From: Thermococcus gammatolerans EJ3 | GTDB lineage: Archaea > Methanobacteriota_B > Thermococci > Thermococcales > Thermococcaceae | NCBI RefSeq assembly: GCF_000022365.1 | Contig: NC_012804.1 | Location: 1,981,439-2,045,438, forward strand | Direction: 5' to 3' | DNA: 64,000 nucleotides | Shown here: piece by piece, positions 24,853 to 33,833 of the stretch | Layout of the letters: each line of letters starts with the position of its first letter | Position numbering within the stretch: position 1 is the stretch's first letter | Position numbers and translations under genes: made by a program | Notes under the pieces: generated by a model | The model's database searches: none | What the model was told of the DNA's origin: nothing | What the model saw: the letters and a program-made list of their open reading frames with translations, nothing else

Positions 24853-25219
24853 AACTCGATCACCTTCTTAGCTTTTTCAAGATGTTCGACCGCCATTCTC
24901 CTGTTGTATATCCTTGTCAGAACCTCGTTCGCAGCGTCTGGATACCTCGTGACTATGTATTCCGAGTTCAGGTCAAGAACCGCGTCGATGATGTCCTCAT
25001 CTTCAACGCCGAGCTCCTTAGAAAGCCTCAGCAGACTGTGAGTTTTGGGGGAAACTCCCTCTTGACCTCAATGTAGAGGGCCTTCAGGGCCTTCTCAGCG
25101 GCCTGTTGGGAAAAGAACACGCTCGCGTAGTATCTCTTCACATCAATGAGTGCTTCGGCTGTTTTGAGGTCTTCCAGCGCCTGCTCCCATAGGAGACGTG
25201 CCTCATTTCTCATGGCCAT
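24828..25219 (-). pseudogene. HEPN-domain protein, frameshifted
   Basis: The first 63 residues (LLWEQALEDLKTAEALIDVK and YYASVFFSQQAAEKALKALY) are the N-terminal half of a HEPN protein. The frame then stops at TGA 25030-25028. A one-base shift at the C5-A4 run (25043-25051 on the plus strand) restores THSLLRLSKELGVEDEDI, LNSEYIVTRYPDAANEV and a close at 24828-24830, giving a normal length of about 130 residues. The likely nuclease motif R-x4-H is seen as RRMAVEH in the second half. One lost C explains the break. It overlaps the MNT gene and the DUF2103 gene. Confidence 0.8.
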
Positions 25220-25538
25220 CGAAGTTATTTGCTCGGAGATGATTTAATCCTTTCTCTCTGAAAATCGTCTCTATATTCCTCCAGACACTCTCCCTATCGG
25301 CCTTGTCAACGACGAGAAAAACCTCCTGAACCGAGCCATCGCTCTTGGCGACGAGCTTCAGGCCTGTCTGAGTCTCCCGCGTCACCTTGATCTCAAAGCC
25401 CCTGGAATCGCTCGCGTAAATCCTCCCAGGGATTACCTTCTTGACGCCGGGAATCGAGGCTATTTCTTCGAGCGGTTTCTCAAGTCCCTTGAGGAAGTGG
25501 TGCTCCCTCTTGACGCCTTTGCGGAAGTGCTTGGGCAT
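25203..25538 (-). CDS. DUF2103 family protein
   Basis: 111 residues starting MPKHFRKGVKREHHFLKGLEK. The HHFLKGLEKPLEEIASIPGV stretch and the late VQEVFLVVDKAD match the archaeal DUF2103 group as I recall it, whose members have a basic His-rich N-terminus and an OB- or KH-like fold. The function is unknown, and a metal- or RNA-binding role has been suggested for the family. The last bases overlap the HEPN start by 17, so the HEPN/MNT pair may be expressed from this gene. Confidence 0.7.
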   Translation of the reverse strand: MPKHFRKGVKREHHFLKGLEKPLEEIASIPGVKKVIPGRIYASDSRGFEIKVTRETQTGLKLVAKSDGSVQEVFLVVDKADRESVWRNIETIFREKGLNHLRANNFDGHEK

Positions 25539-25618
25539 GGGAGTAAATTCAAACCGAGACTTTTAGTTCTTGCGCAAGGCCTAAGTTATCCTCGGCGTCA
25601 AACTAAATCGGTGAGAGA

Positions 25619-25891
25619 ATGGAGGAACTATGGATTGTCAAAGAGTTTGAAAAAGTTGCAGAAGTGATGCCTGAGAGGGCTCTAAACCTGATAAAGAAGG
25701 ACCCCGACCTTTTAAAGGAGATAGTAATCTCAGCGTATCTTGATGGAATCATAAGTCTCGGAAAAGCCGCAGAGGTCCTCGGGGTAACGAGAGAGGAGCT
25801 TATAGAGGAGTTTAAAAAACGGGGAATCCCCATTAGAGCCCCTGACAGGGAAGACGTTCTCTCAGAAGTGGATGTCATAACGTGTTTGTAG
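25619..25891 (+). CDS. UPF0175 family antitoxin
   Basis: 90 residues. YLDGIISLGKAAEVLGVTREELIEEFKKRGIPI is the helix-turn-helix segment of the UPF0175 family, small DNA-binding antitoxins generally followed by a DUF3368 PIN-like toxin. Its stop (25889-25891) overlaps the start of the next frame, which is such a toxin but broken. It therefore looks like an orphan. It probably represses its own promoter by family analogy. Confidence 0.8.
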   Translation: MEELWIVKEFEKVAEVMPERALNLIKKDPDLLKEIVISAYLDGIISLGKAAEVLGVTREELIEEFKKRGIPIRAPDREDVLSEVDVITCL

Positions 25892-26364
25892 TGGACACAA
25901 CGGTGTTGTCCAACTTTGCAAAAACGAATTCGATGGGCGTTCTCGGGAAAATTCTCGGTGAAACAGCGCTAACAACTCCCTACGTTGTTGAGGAATTTAT
26001 GGTGGGAGTTAGCGAGGCAGGTATCCTCCAGTTGAAATCCCTCTACCCATCACAGAGCTCACTTCCGAGGAAGAAAGATTGTACAGACTCCTCCGCGCGA
26101 AGCTGGGAAAGGGAGAGGCGTCCTGCATAGCCGTCGCAAAACACAGGGGGGTTAATTTTGCTCAGCGATGATTACGACGCACGAAAGAAAGCGAGACTGC
26201 TCGGGATCAAAGTGTCGGGGACGATAGGCCTTCTCGTGCTTGGGGTCAAGAGAGGAGTTCTAACGTTGGAAGAAGGCAACGGGTTGCTGGAGAAAATGAT
26301 TGAAAAGGGCTTCTACTCTCCCGTGAAAAGACTTGAAGAAGTTATGCCCGCTTTCTCACCTTGA
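25882..26364 (+). pseudogene. DUF3368/PIN-like toxin with two frameshifts
   Basis: The first part starts at GTG 25882 and reads FVVDTTVLSNFAKTNSMGV, the N-terminal PIN strand with its Asp. After GVSEAGIL a base appears lost in the CC tract near 26025-26029; the second frame then reads PVEIPLPITELTSEEERLY and GKGEASCIAVAKHRGVNF. Near 26155-26160 one extra base brings the frame back to the original phase: LSDDYDARKKARLLGIKVSG to 26364. All PIN acidic sites are still recognisable, so the breaks are recent or errors. The two changes compensate each other, yet the stop TAG at 26128-26130 cuts the unshifted frame. Confidence 0.8.
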
Positions 26365-28048
26365 CGGCGACGCCCTTCTTCGCCCTAACCATTTCCTCCC
26401 CAGAGAGAACGGCCTTTCCGACGCCCACAACTCTATCGTCGCGGACGACGCCGACTATGTCGTCTGGCCTTATTTTCTCGTCGGCCTCGTTAACTCCGAC
26501 CGCGAAGACGTCGCCGCGCAGGTCGAAGTCAATCTTCACCCAGTAGGCTTTGAGCGAGTCGTAAATCCTCTGCATTCCGAAGGGCGTGACGCTTATGACG
26601 CCATCTCTGAAGGTTCCCGTCTGCTGGTTTTCAACGAAGATGCGGAGCATCTTTGAGCCCTTGACGTGGCCGTTATCGGGAAGAACCACCTCGCCAGCGC
26701 CGGCGCCAAAGTAGAAGTCGAAGACCTTCCTAATGTTCTCGAAGTAGCGGTACGTCCTGTCCTCCTTCGTCCCCTCAAGGTGGAACTCCCTCAGGGTCTC
26801 GGTGAGGGATTTCAAGCTTTCCTTGCTCGTCGTTCCGTTCTCAACGCGGGTGAAGATTATCTCCCTGCCCGAGAGCTCGCCTGCGAGCTTCGCTATCTCG
26901 ACGTAGGCTTCATCGAGGTGCGCTATTATCGGAACGTCCTTCGGGTACTTATCGAGGGTCTTTGCCAAAAGCTCGGCCGCCGGCTTTATCTCCTCCTCGC
27001 TCCAGTGGCCGGTGACAACTATGTCGTACTTTGCCAGCCACTCCCACTCCCTCGGAACCACGCCAAAGGGCGAAGTGAGAATCAGCTCGTGGACTTTGCT
27101 GATTCCAGAGCCTAAAGCTTCTTTTACAGCCCTGCGGTAGAGCGTGTGGCTCCTTGAGAAGGAGTAGGGCTTCTTGGCCGAGCATGGGAAGAGAAGGACC
27201 AGCTCGGTGTTCCTTGGAGGGGTGAAGCGCTCGAGGACGCGGGAGTGCCAGCGCTTGACCTCGGGCCTCCTTATGGAGGCGTCGCTGATGAAATAGACCG
27301 TCTCCTTCTGAATCGGCGTGTACTTCTCAAGATAATCCGGGTGCTCCAAATCCGCTATGCGGAGTATTCCCTCGTGGTACTGGGTGTAAAACAGGTTCTC
27401 CACGAGGTAGCGGAGCTTACCGCTCTCAAGGGCCTTCCTCACGAGGAGTATCGTCTCCCTTGCAAAGTCAAGGGAGTTCGGCTCCTTCCCCCAGAGGAAC
27501 GGGCTGTACTGGGTGAATCCCTTGCCCTCGAAGTCGTAGAGCTTGAGCGAGCGCGTGTCGAAGGCGTCAACGCCGAGGTAAACTGCTAACGGATAGAAGA
27601 ACGGCTCCAAGTCTGCTATAATAATCAGGTTGGGGAACCTCTCGCGGAGCGCGCGGAGGATTTTAACGAAGTAGCGGTACTCCTTGACGAGGATTTTGGA
27701 GTTGCCGAGGTAAACCACCTCGAAGTTGTACCGCTCGATTATCTTGAAGAACTCCTCGAGGTACTCGATTCTCCTCAGGGCTGGAAGGTAGAAGGCGTTG
27801 AAGCCGTCATAGTTAACGCTCCAGAGCCTTCCGAGGGCCTTCTCGATGACTTCAGCGGGAGTGTAAAAGCCGAGGGGGATTGAAGGGGCCAGGTTGAAGT
27901 CGTAGTCCCCAGGTTTGTCCGGATGGAAGAAGGAGTTGAAGGGCGAGAGCGTAAAGTCTACCCCGACCAAGGCAGGGGTTCTGAAGGAGTAGTCTCCTAA
28001 GCGGACTAACCCCAGCCTTCCAGGACCTTCGTGTTTGATGACTTCCAT
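26342..28048 (-). CDS. arcS: Archaeosine synthase (TgtA2/ArcS)
   Basis: 568 residues. The protein has a TGT-like N-terminal domain (GPGRLGLVRLGDYSFRTPAL, VDAFDTRSLKLYDFEGKGF), then the ArcS core motif PCSAKKPYSFSRSH, and a C-terminal PUA domain with RIYDSLKAYWVKIDFDL. ArcS converts preQ0 at position 15 of archaeal tRNA to archaeosine. The ATG at 28048 has GTGATG as an upstream ribosome signal; ATG 28054 overlaps the stop of the coiled-coil gene and is an alternative. The 3' end overlaps the broken toxin gene on the other strand by 23 bases. Confidence 0.9.
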   Translation of the reverse strand: MEVIKHEGPGRLGLVRLGDYSFRTPALVGVDFTLSPFNSFFHPDKPGDYDFNLAPSIPLGFYTPAEVIEKALGRLWSVNYDGFNAFYLPALRRIEYLEEFFKIIERYNFEVVYLGNSKILVKEYRYFVKILRALRERFPNLIIIADLEPFFYPLAVYLGVDAFDTRSLKLYDFEGKGFTQYSPFLWGKEPNSLDFARETILLVRKALESGKLRYLVENLFYTQYHEGILRIADLEHPDYLEKYTPIQKETVYFISDASIRRPEVKRWHSRVLERFTPPRNTELVLLFPCSAKKPYSFSRSHTLYRRAVKEALGSGISKVHELILTSPFGVVPREWEWLAKYDIVVTGHWSEEEIKPAAELLAKTLDKYPKDVPIIAHLDEAYVEIAKLAGELSGREIIFTRVENGTTSKESLKSLTETLREFHLEGTKEDRTYRYFENIRKVFDFYFGAGAGEVVLPDNGHVKGSKMLRIFVENQQTGTFRDGVISVTPFGMQRIYDSLKAYWVKIDFDLRGDVFAVGVNEADEKIRPDDIVGVVRDDRVVGVGKAVLSGEEMVRAKKGVAVKVRKRA

Positions 28049-28053
28049 TGGCA

Positions 28054-28959
28054 TCACACGAGGTTGTAGCGCTGGAGCAGGAGGAGCTCGTCGAGGGTGA
28101 GCTTCTCACCGCGCTTGAACTTCTCAAGGGCCTCGACTGCCTTCTCAAAGCTGCTGTCCTTCCTCGCACGCATCTTGGCGACGAGGCGGTAGGCGATGAG
28201 TTCCTTGTGTTTCTCGTCGTACTCGCGGATCTTTCTCTCGATGGCCCGGAGTTCCCGCCTTACTTCCCTGACCTTCTCACGGAGCTCGACGACCTTGGCG
28301 TGGTACTCGTCGGCTTCTTTCTTGACCTCGTCCGCCTGGGTAAAGGCCTTTATCATCATCTCGTGGAACTGCTGGCTCTGGTTTGCCAGCTTCTGTATCT
28401 CAAGGCTTATAGCCCTCCTGGCCTTCTTGAGCTGATCGACCTTCTTCCTCGTCTCAACGAGCTTCTTGTGGAAGCGATCCGCCTGCTGGATTATCTCGAG
28501 CTCGGTCGCGAGAACCTGTATCTGATCGACGATCTGCTTCTCCCTCTCTGGAGTGATCTTGGGGTTGGTCTGGAGCTCCCATTCGAGCTTTTCGATTCTC
28601 TCCTTGATCTTCTCGGCAGGCATGTTGAGCCTTCTGAGCTGGTTGTACTCGTCCCTCTTGGTTCTGTACTCAAGTATCTCCTGGTAGAGGAGGTCGAGCT
28701 TGGCGTTGATCTCCTCACGGTTCTTCTTAAGCTGTTTTATCTGGGCGTTGATTTCATCCCTCTTAGCTTTGTACTCCCTGCCCTTCTGACGGAGCTGCTG
28801 CACCTCCCTGTTTTTCTCGTCCCTCTTTTGAATCCAGCTCTGGAGCTCTTTTTCAAGCTCCTCGAGCTTGGCCCTTATCTCGTTCCTCTCCTTCTCAAGG
28901 GCCTCGATTTCCTTCTTGATTCTCTTTATCTCTTCTGGATCCACTTTGACCGTTGGCAT
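28054..28959 (-). CDS. Coiled-coil protein (COG1340 type)
   Basis: 301 residues from ATG 28959 (MPTVKVDPEEIKRIKKEIEA) after GAGGAGAGGGG; the frame upstream is not coding. Almost the entire length is charged heptad repeat rich in Lys and Glu, for example KERNEIRAKLEELEKELQSW and KAKRDEINAQIKQLKK, ending FKRGEKLTLDELLLLQRYNL. Archaeal COG1340 proteins have this plan and an unknown function. It directly precedes arcS with overlapping stop/start, as seen in other Thermococcales in my memory, which hints at a tRNA link. Confidence 0.85.
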   Translation of the reverse strand: MPTVKVDPEEIKRIKKEIEALEKERNEIRAKLEELEKELQSWIQKRDEKNREVQQLRQKGREYKAKRDEINAQIKQLKKNREEINAKLDLLYQEILEYRTKRDEYNQLRRLNMPAEKIKERIEKLEWELQTNPKITPEREKQIVDQIQVLATELEIIQQADRFHKKLVETRKKVDQLKKARRAISLEIQKLANQSQQFHEMMIKAFTQADEVKKEADEYHAKVVELREKVREVRRELRAIERKIREYDEKHKELIAYRLVAKMRARKDSSFEKAVEALEKFKRGEKLTLDELLLLQRYNLV

Positions 28960-29039
28960 CGCTCTTACCCCTCTCCTCATTTTTAGAACAGCCCGTTCTG
29001 GAGGGACAAGGAAAAAAGTAAATAAAAACTTTTTGGCCG

Positions 29040-30875
29040 TCACTCGACCCTGACGAGTTTGACCTCGATCTCCCCACCGGGGCCCATCGAGAGCATCGCA
29101 TAGCCGTAAAAGCCCCCCTCGTTCGGATCGGTAACGTATAGAGGGGCCCCTGCACCGCCTGTTATGATCATCTGCACACCCTCATGCTCCCCATACCAGT
29201 TGAGGTGGATGTGGCTGAAAATTCCGAACGCGTTGTACTCCCTCATAAGAGCTAAGAGCTTCTCGGCGGAGTTGTGGTTCATGCTGTGATCCCCGTTAGG
29301 CCTCGGATCGTAGGGCGGAGCGTGCATGACGATAACGGCCCTTCTTCCGGTTTCGTTGGCCATCTCAAGGGCGGCCTTGAGGGCCTCCCACTGGTGTGAG
29401 CTGAGGGTGTAGCCGTTCTCGACGTCATTCATGAAAACGTAGACGTAATCTCCGAGAACGAAGCTGTAGTCCTCGTCCGGACCGAAGAGGTAGTGGAATA
29501 TGTTCTTGCCCTCGCCCTGGTATTCGTGGTTGCCGGGGGTCAGGAATACGGGCTTGTTCCACTTCCAGACCTTCATGAGGTCGACCCACTCGCTAAGCCT
29601 GCCGGAATAGACCAGATCACCGCCGTCGATCACAAAGGCCCCGCTTCCGTTGTTAACCTGATCCATTATCTTGAGGAAAACACTCGGAACCGGGTCGTTC
29701 CTGTGGGCCGGTCTGTGATCGCCCAGCGCGAAGACGGTGTAGTTAGAAACCTCCCTCGGGCGCAGAGTGAAGCCCGATGTCGAGTTGAGCTTTATCCACG
29801 TCTCTCCGACCTCGGCGCACTTAGGATAGTCCACGTAGGCCGGGTTGATGTTCTCAATGACGTAGGTAAGCTCGGCCCCGGAAGGCTTAACCGAGACGCT
29901 GACGTTGAAGCCGAGTGCCCGTATGTAAACGGTGGATCCGTTCACAAGCCTTATGAAGCCCCCACTGACCGTCACGTTTTCACCTTTGACGACGCGCCAG
30001 TAGTAATGGAAGGGCTCCTCATAGTAGAGAGGATAGTCCTCAACGAACTCGGTTCTCTCGACGATACCGTTCCAGTTCACGTCGCCGATCTCCTTGAGGA
30101 AGAGGCCCTCGAACTGGCCGGAACGGAGGACGTAGAGGCTTGGGACGTCTGAGTAAGAATGAATCCGCGAGAGCTCTCTGAGGGCGAGACCAACGCCGGC
30201 CCTGCTCGTTCCGGTAAGGATGAGCTTCGCCCCCTCTTCGGAGTTGAAGACCGCTATAATTCCCTTGTCAGGGCCAACGAAGTGGTAGCCGTTCCTGTAA
30301 GCAACGTAGCCGAAGTAGTCAACCTTCTCAACCCTAACCCTCTTTCCATCGAGCTCCTTAACTGCCAGCTCCGGCGGGAGAACCGCTATCCCCCACCTGT
30401 AGTCGGAGAGGTCCCTGACCTCGGCGTCCGGGAAGTACGCCTTGACGAGATCGAAGTACCCTGGAACGGTGTAGATCGGCTGGCCTTTGAAGATAGTCCT
30501 CCACTCACCGATAACCTGCCCGGTCTTTCTGAACTTGGAGAAGTCTATCTTAACGGCCGCCGGTGTTGGCGTTGTCGTGGTTGTCGTTGTAGTTGTGGGA
30601 ATGGTGGCTGTGGTCGTCGTTGTGCTCGATATTGTTGTGGTGGTCGTTGTCCTTTCAGAACTGGAGGTGGTCGTAGTGGTAGCTGAAGATGCCGAGGTCG
30701 TTGTTGGAGAAGTTGTGGGAGTTGTGGTTCCGTGCGTGGTTGTTGTGGTGGAAGAACCAATCTGCTGGCTCGTTGTTGGTTGGCTCTTTTCACCGCCCCC
30801 GCCGAGGCAGCCGGCCGCGATCGTTCCCAGAAGGAAAACTCCCAAAAGGAGCACCGCCAGCACCTTTCTTTCCAC
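29040..30875 (-). CDS. Secreted lipoprotein metallophosphoesterase
   Basis: 611 residues. The N-terminus is a lipoprotein signal: VLAVLLLGVFLLGTIAAGCLGGGG, with the lipidated Cys about residue 23. A linker of nearly 90 residues is very rich in Thr/Ser and short repeats (30550-30760). The C-terminal third is a calcineurin-like phosphoesterase with ALGDHR, VIDGGDLVY, LTPGNHEY, VMHAPPYDP and FSHIHLNWYG, so all five metal motifs are present with a SHIH variant. It would act on the cell surface. A central domain of about 230 residues has no known motif. Confidence 0.88.
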   Translation of the reverse strand: MERKVLAVLLLGVFLLGTIAAGCLGGGGEKSQPTTSQQIGSSTTTTTHGTTTPTTSPTTTSASSATTTTTSSSERTTTTTTISSTTTTTATIPTTTTTTTTTPTPAAVKIDFSKFRKTGQVIGEWRTIFKGQPIYTVPGYFDLVKAYFPDAEVRDLSDYRWGIAVLPPELAVKELDGKRVRVEKVDYFGYVAYRNGYHFVGPDKGIIAVFNSEEGAKLILTGTSRAGVGLALRELSRIHSYSDVPSLYVLRSGQFEGLFLKEIGDVNWNGIVERTEFVEDYPLYYEEPFHYYWRVVKGENVTVSGGFIRLVNGSTVYIRALGFNVSVSVKPSGAELTYVIENINPAYVDYPKCAEVGETWIKLNSTSGFTLRPREVSNYTVFALGDHRPAHRNDPVPSVFLKIMDQVNNGSGAFVIDGGDLVYSGRLSEWVDLMKVWKWNKPVFLTPGNHEYQGEGKNIFHYLFGPDEDYSFVLGDYVYVFMNDVENGYTLSSHQWEALKAALEMANETGRRAVIVMHAPPYDPRPNGDHSMNHNSAEKLLALMREYNAFGIFSHIHLNWYGEHEGVQMIITGGAGAPLYVTDPNEGGFYGYAMLSMGPGGEIEVKLVRVE

Positions 30876-30971
30876 GAAAGTTCACCCAATTGGATAAACG
30901 AACCGGGATTAAAAGGCTTTGGTATGCACAAAGTCTAAATACCAGCCCGAGAAAGTTAAAACGGTGATACC

Positions 30972-31325
30972 ATGTTCGTCGGACACTACCTTGAGGTCCC
31001 CGAGGAGGAGACGGGTTTTGAGGGCGTAACGATAAGGTGGCTCGTTTATCCCAAGCTTGGGGCAAAGAACTTCGCCATGCGCTACTTTGTCCTCAAAAAG
31101 GACTCGGAGATCCCGATACACCAGCACGACTGGGAGCATGAGATATTCATCCTGAAGGGAGAAGGGATAATCACCAACGGAGAGGAGGAGCACCACGTCA
31201 AGGCCGGAAATTTCCTCTACGTCCCGCCCAACGAGCCCCACGGCTACAAGGCTTTGAGCGAGACCTTCGAGTTCCTCTGCCTGATCCCAGCAAAGAAGGA
31301 AGCAATACCCGAGGACAAGTGGTGA
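30972..31325 (+). CDS. Cupin-domain protein
   Basis: 117 residues. The two cupin motifs are present: IPIHQHDWEHEIFILKGEG (G-x5-H-x-H-x3,4-E type) and GNFLYVPPNEPHGYKAL (P-G-x5-P-x-G-x2-H-like). The metal ligands are His, His, Glu and His. Small single-domain cupins serve as isomerases, dioxygenases or binding proteins, so the reaction cannot be inferred. It is divergent from the phosphoesterase gene and ends abutting the signal peptidase gene on the other strand. Confidence 0.85.
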   Translation: MFVGHYLEVPEEETGFEGVTIRWLVYPKLGAKNFAMRYFVLKKDSEIPIHQHDWEHEIFILKGEGIITNGEEEHHVKAGNFLYVPPNEPHGYKALSETFEFLCLIPAKKEAIPEDKW

Positions 31326-31901
31326 TCAGAACCGTCCCCTCCCGGGCCGCCTCGACCGTCTGAGCATGTACATATCCCGGGAGCGCCTGAGGACTATTGC
31401 AGGCCCCTTTGACGGTTTTTCCTCTTCTTCCAGCAGGATTTTAACGAGCTCATACCCGATGATGGCCATGAGACTCAGTATCAGGGCCGTTATTATCAAG
31501 GGCAGGTAGTAGTAAAGTCTCCCAACGTAGGGGATCACGAAGAGCAACTTTCCAACAACCTGATCCGGATAAACCCTCCAGGGATCGGTGTACTTCCTGT
31601 TGTCGCCCTTGGTCACGTAGTAGATCCTCCCCTCCTGATCCGTCCTGATTGCGACGACCCTGTGAATTATACGGTACTCTGTTCCGCCGAGCTCGATGCG
31701 GTAGAGGACAACGTCCCCGGGGTGGACATCTCTGGATGGATAGATAACAACGAGGTCACCGGGGTTTATATTCGGCTTCATGGAATCGGTGAGAACAACA
31801 ACGTACTGGAAGCCGAAGGAGAAGTGCAGAACCGCGACGAGAAGGGTCACGACAAGAAAAAAGGCTGAAAAGAGAGAAAGTACTTTGGAGCGGAGGGTCA
31901 T
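31326..31901 (-). CDS. Signal peptidase I (archaeal/Sec11 type)
   Basis: 191 residues with one N-terminal and one C-terminal helix. VVVLTDSMKPNINPGDLVVI holds the nucleophile Ser 40, YRIIHRVVAI holds His 80 in place of the bacterial lysine, and KGDNRKYTDPW holds the acidic residue(s), Asp 100 and 106. This is the Ser-His-Asp archaeal form. A basic tail RRSRDMYMLRRSRRPGRGRF is longer than usual. It lies just downstream of a small secreted protein (31915-32328) whose precursor it could process. Confidence 0.92.
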   Translation of the reverse strand: MTLRSKVLSLFSAFFLVVTLLVAVLHFSFGFQYVVVLTDSMKPNINPGDLVVIYPSRDVHPGDVVLYRIELGGTEYRIIHRVVAIRTDQEGRIYYVTKGDNRKYTDPWRVYPDQVVGKLLFVIPYVGRLYYYLPLIITALILSLMAIIGYELVKILLEEEEKPSKGPAIVLRRSRDMYMLRRSRRPGRGRF

Positions 31902-31914
31902 TCAGGGGCCTCCA

Positions 31915-32328
31915 TCACTGCTGTGGCCCAACGAGGACGACGGCGACCTTATCCATGTTTTTAATTTCGACACTGCTACTGAAGTGTATTTCAACAGCTG
32001 TGCCTGAATTAAGGGCGGAGTTCAAGGTTTGACTACCTTGGGCAATCAAATTTTCACTTGAGTCATAAACCTTAACGTATATCGTTGTTCCGGAGTCAAG
32101 ATTCTGGTCGAAGGAGACCGTTACTCCCGCCACATAATCTGGATTACTGTCAAGAATCCAGTTGACGTTTGCATTGGCGACTCCACCAGGAACTGTAATC
32201 TGCTGAGGACCTCCTTCACCTATGTTCTGGATGTGGAGGTTAAACGTTGGTACTGCCAGCGCCGCACCAACCATCAGGAAGACCAGAGCCCCCAGAAGGG
32301 GCAGGGCCTTTTTTAGCCTCCTGTTCAC
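31915..32328 (-). CDS. Secreted hypothetical protein next to signal peptidase
   Basis: 137 residues, GTG start at 32328 with GAGGTGATGAAAG before it. MNRRLKKALPLLGALVFLMVGAALA is a signal peptide with a clean Ala-x-Ala site. The mature part (about 110 residues) is a beta-rich domain, GGVANANVNWILDSNPDYVA and GTTIYVKVYDSSENLIAQG, without cysteines. The position next to a signal peptidase recalls bacterial SipW-TasA type pairs, but I see no camelysin motif. An AT-rich TTAAATAT box lies about 50 bases upstream near 32375. Confidence 0.75.
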   Translation of the reverse strand: MNRRLKKALPLLGALVFLMVGAALAVPTFNLHIQNIGEGGPQQITVPGGVANANVNWILDSNPDYVAGVTVSFDQNLDSGTTIYVKVYDSSENLIAQGSQTLNSALNSGTAVEIHFSSSVEIKNMDKVAVVLVGPQQ

Positions 32329-32523
32329 CTTTCATCACCTCGATTGGATCCTCTCGAAATTTTACGCGTTTTTGATATTTAACGTTTTTTCTCAAACTGG
32401 TTGTAAAATTTCCAAGTAGCATAATTAAACCCGGACAATCTCCAGACCGCATTAGACAAACTCAAAAAAATCCGGGTAGTATTGGGATAATTTTCAAATG
32501 ACCAAAGAGCGAATGTAAAAAAT

Positions 32524-33798
32524 TCATTCGGTCTTGCCGAGCAGATAGGTCGCGGTGGCGCGCTCGACCTTTACCCTGACGAAGCCCCCCGCCTCGCCCG
32601 AGTCGAGGATTATATCCTTGTAGTTGAACGTCCTGCCCTCGATTCCACCCTTCTTGCCCGGACCGTGAACGAGAACCTCAACGGTTCTGCCGACGTAGGC
32701 CCTGTTTATCTCGTATGCTATCGCGAGGCGGAGCCTGTGAAGCTCGCGGGAACGCTCCTTGACGAGCCAGCCGGGCAACTGCTTCCACCTTGCCGCTATC
32801 GTCCCCGGCCTTGCCGAGTAGCGGGAGACGTTAATCTTGTCCGGCTTAACACGCTTTACAAGCTCAACCGTGTTCCTGAAGGCTTCGTCGCTCTCCCCGG
32901 GGAAGCCAACTATGATATCAGTGTTGAGGTTCAAGTCCGGGATCTTCTTCCTGAAGGCATTAACTATCTCCTCAAACTCCTCGACGGTGTATGTTCTCCC
33001 CATTCTTCTAAGGATTTCGTTATCTCCACTCTGAACTGGCAAATGCAGGAACTTGTAGATTTTCTCGTCTTGATAGGCCTCGATCAGCTCGTCGAGGAAC
33101 TTCAGAACGTGGTTGGGGTTCATCATGCCGACCCTGACGCGGAAGTCGCCTTCAATGGCCGTTATCTCGTCGAGGAGCTCTGCCAGATTAGTCCCGATAT
33201 CAAAGCCGTAGCAGCCGGTGTCCTCGCTCGATAGAATAATCTCCCTGTACCCCCTCGATACGGCCTCCCTCACCCATTTGATTACGAGTTCGGGTTTGTA
33301 GCTCTTCAAAACACCCCTCGCGAAGCGTGTCGCGCAGTAGGTGCAGGCGTTCAGACAGCCCTCACTTATCGGGACGACGAAGGAAACGCCGGGCTTCCAG
33401 AGCCTCGGGAGTTCGAGCTTATCTGGATTTCTCTCGCGCCAGCCTTCAACGCTTATCAACTTCTCCCCACGTTCCGCCACGCTTATCGCCTCGGCGATTC
33501 TGTCTATGCTTTTGACACCCAAAATTCCTGAAACGCGGGGGTCTATTGCCTCGGGATTAACGTGAACGAGACATCCAGTGGCGATTACCTTCTTTCCAGA
33601 ATCGAGGAGCTCCCTAATCCTCCTCACCATCTTGAGCTCCGTGGGGTCTTTGACTGCACAGGTGTTGACGACGACGTAATCGGCCTTATCCGGGCCCTCG
33701 GCTAACTCATAGCCGGCTCTCAGGAGTATCGCTTCCATAATCTCGCCGTCTGCCCTGTTCCTTGAGCAGCCGTAGCTCTCAACGTAAACTCTCACCAT
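32524..33798 (-). CDS. tRNA t6A37 methylthiotransferase (e-MtaB/CDKAL1 type)
   Basis: 424 residues from ATG 33798 (MVRVYVESYGCSRNRADGE). The N-terminal UPF0004 domain supplies three Cys (YGCS, NTCAV, GCLV); the radical-SAM motif is EGCLNACTYCATRFARG; the C-terminal TRAM domain starts around RTVEVLVHG. These enzymes change t6A37 to ms2t6A37 in tRNAs reading ANN codons. The two clusters and TRAM are complete, so it should be active. It follows carS in the same direction, with the carS stop at 33834. Confidence 0.9.
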   Translation of the reverse strand: MVRVYVESYGCSRNRADGEIMEAILLRAGYELAEGPDKADYVVVNTCAVKDPTELKMVRRIRELLDSGKKVIATGCLVHVNPEAIDPRVSGILGVKSIDRIAEAISVAERGEKLISVEGWRERNPDKLELPRLWKPGVSFVVPISEGCLNACTYCATRFARGVLKSYKPELVIKWVREAVSRGYREIILSSEDTGCYGFDIGTNLAELLDEITAIEGDFRVRVGMMNPNHVLKFLDELIEAYQDEKIYKFLHLPVQSGDNEILRRMGRTYTVEEFEEIVNAFRKKIPDLNLNTDIIVGFPGESDEAFRNTVELVKRVKPDKINVSRYSARPGTIAARWKQLPGWLVKERSRELHRLRLAIAYEINRAYVGRTVEVLVHGPGKKGGIEGRTFNYKDIILDSGEAGGFVRVKVERATATYLLGKTE

Positions 33799-33833
33799 CG
33801 GAGCGGCTCTCCCCGGTCGGTTTAAAAACCTCA

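Noticed and set aside
28048..28986. A 312-codon plus-strand frame rich in Leu over the coiled-coil gene.
   Set aside because: It is the reverse reading of Lys/Glu-rich heptads, an expected shadow; the minus-strand gene has a ribosome site and overlaps arcS properly.
30550..30760. A long repeated tract that looks like a simple-sequence or CRISPR-like array.
   Set aside because: It is the Thr/Ser-rich linker of the phosphoesterase gene; there are no spaced identical repeats.
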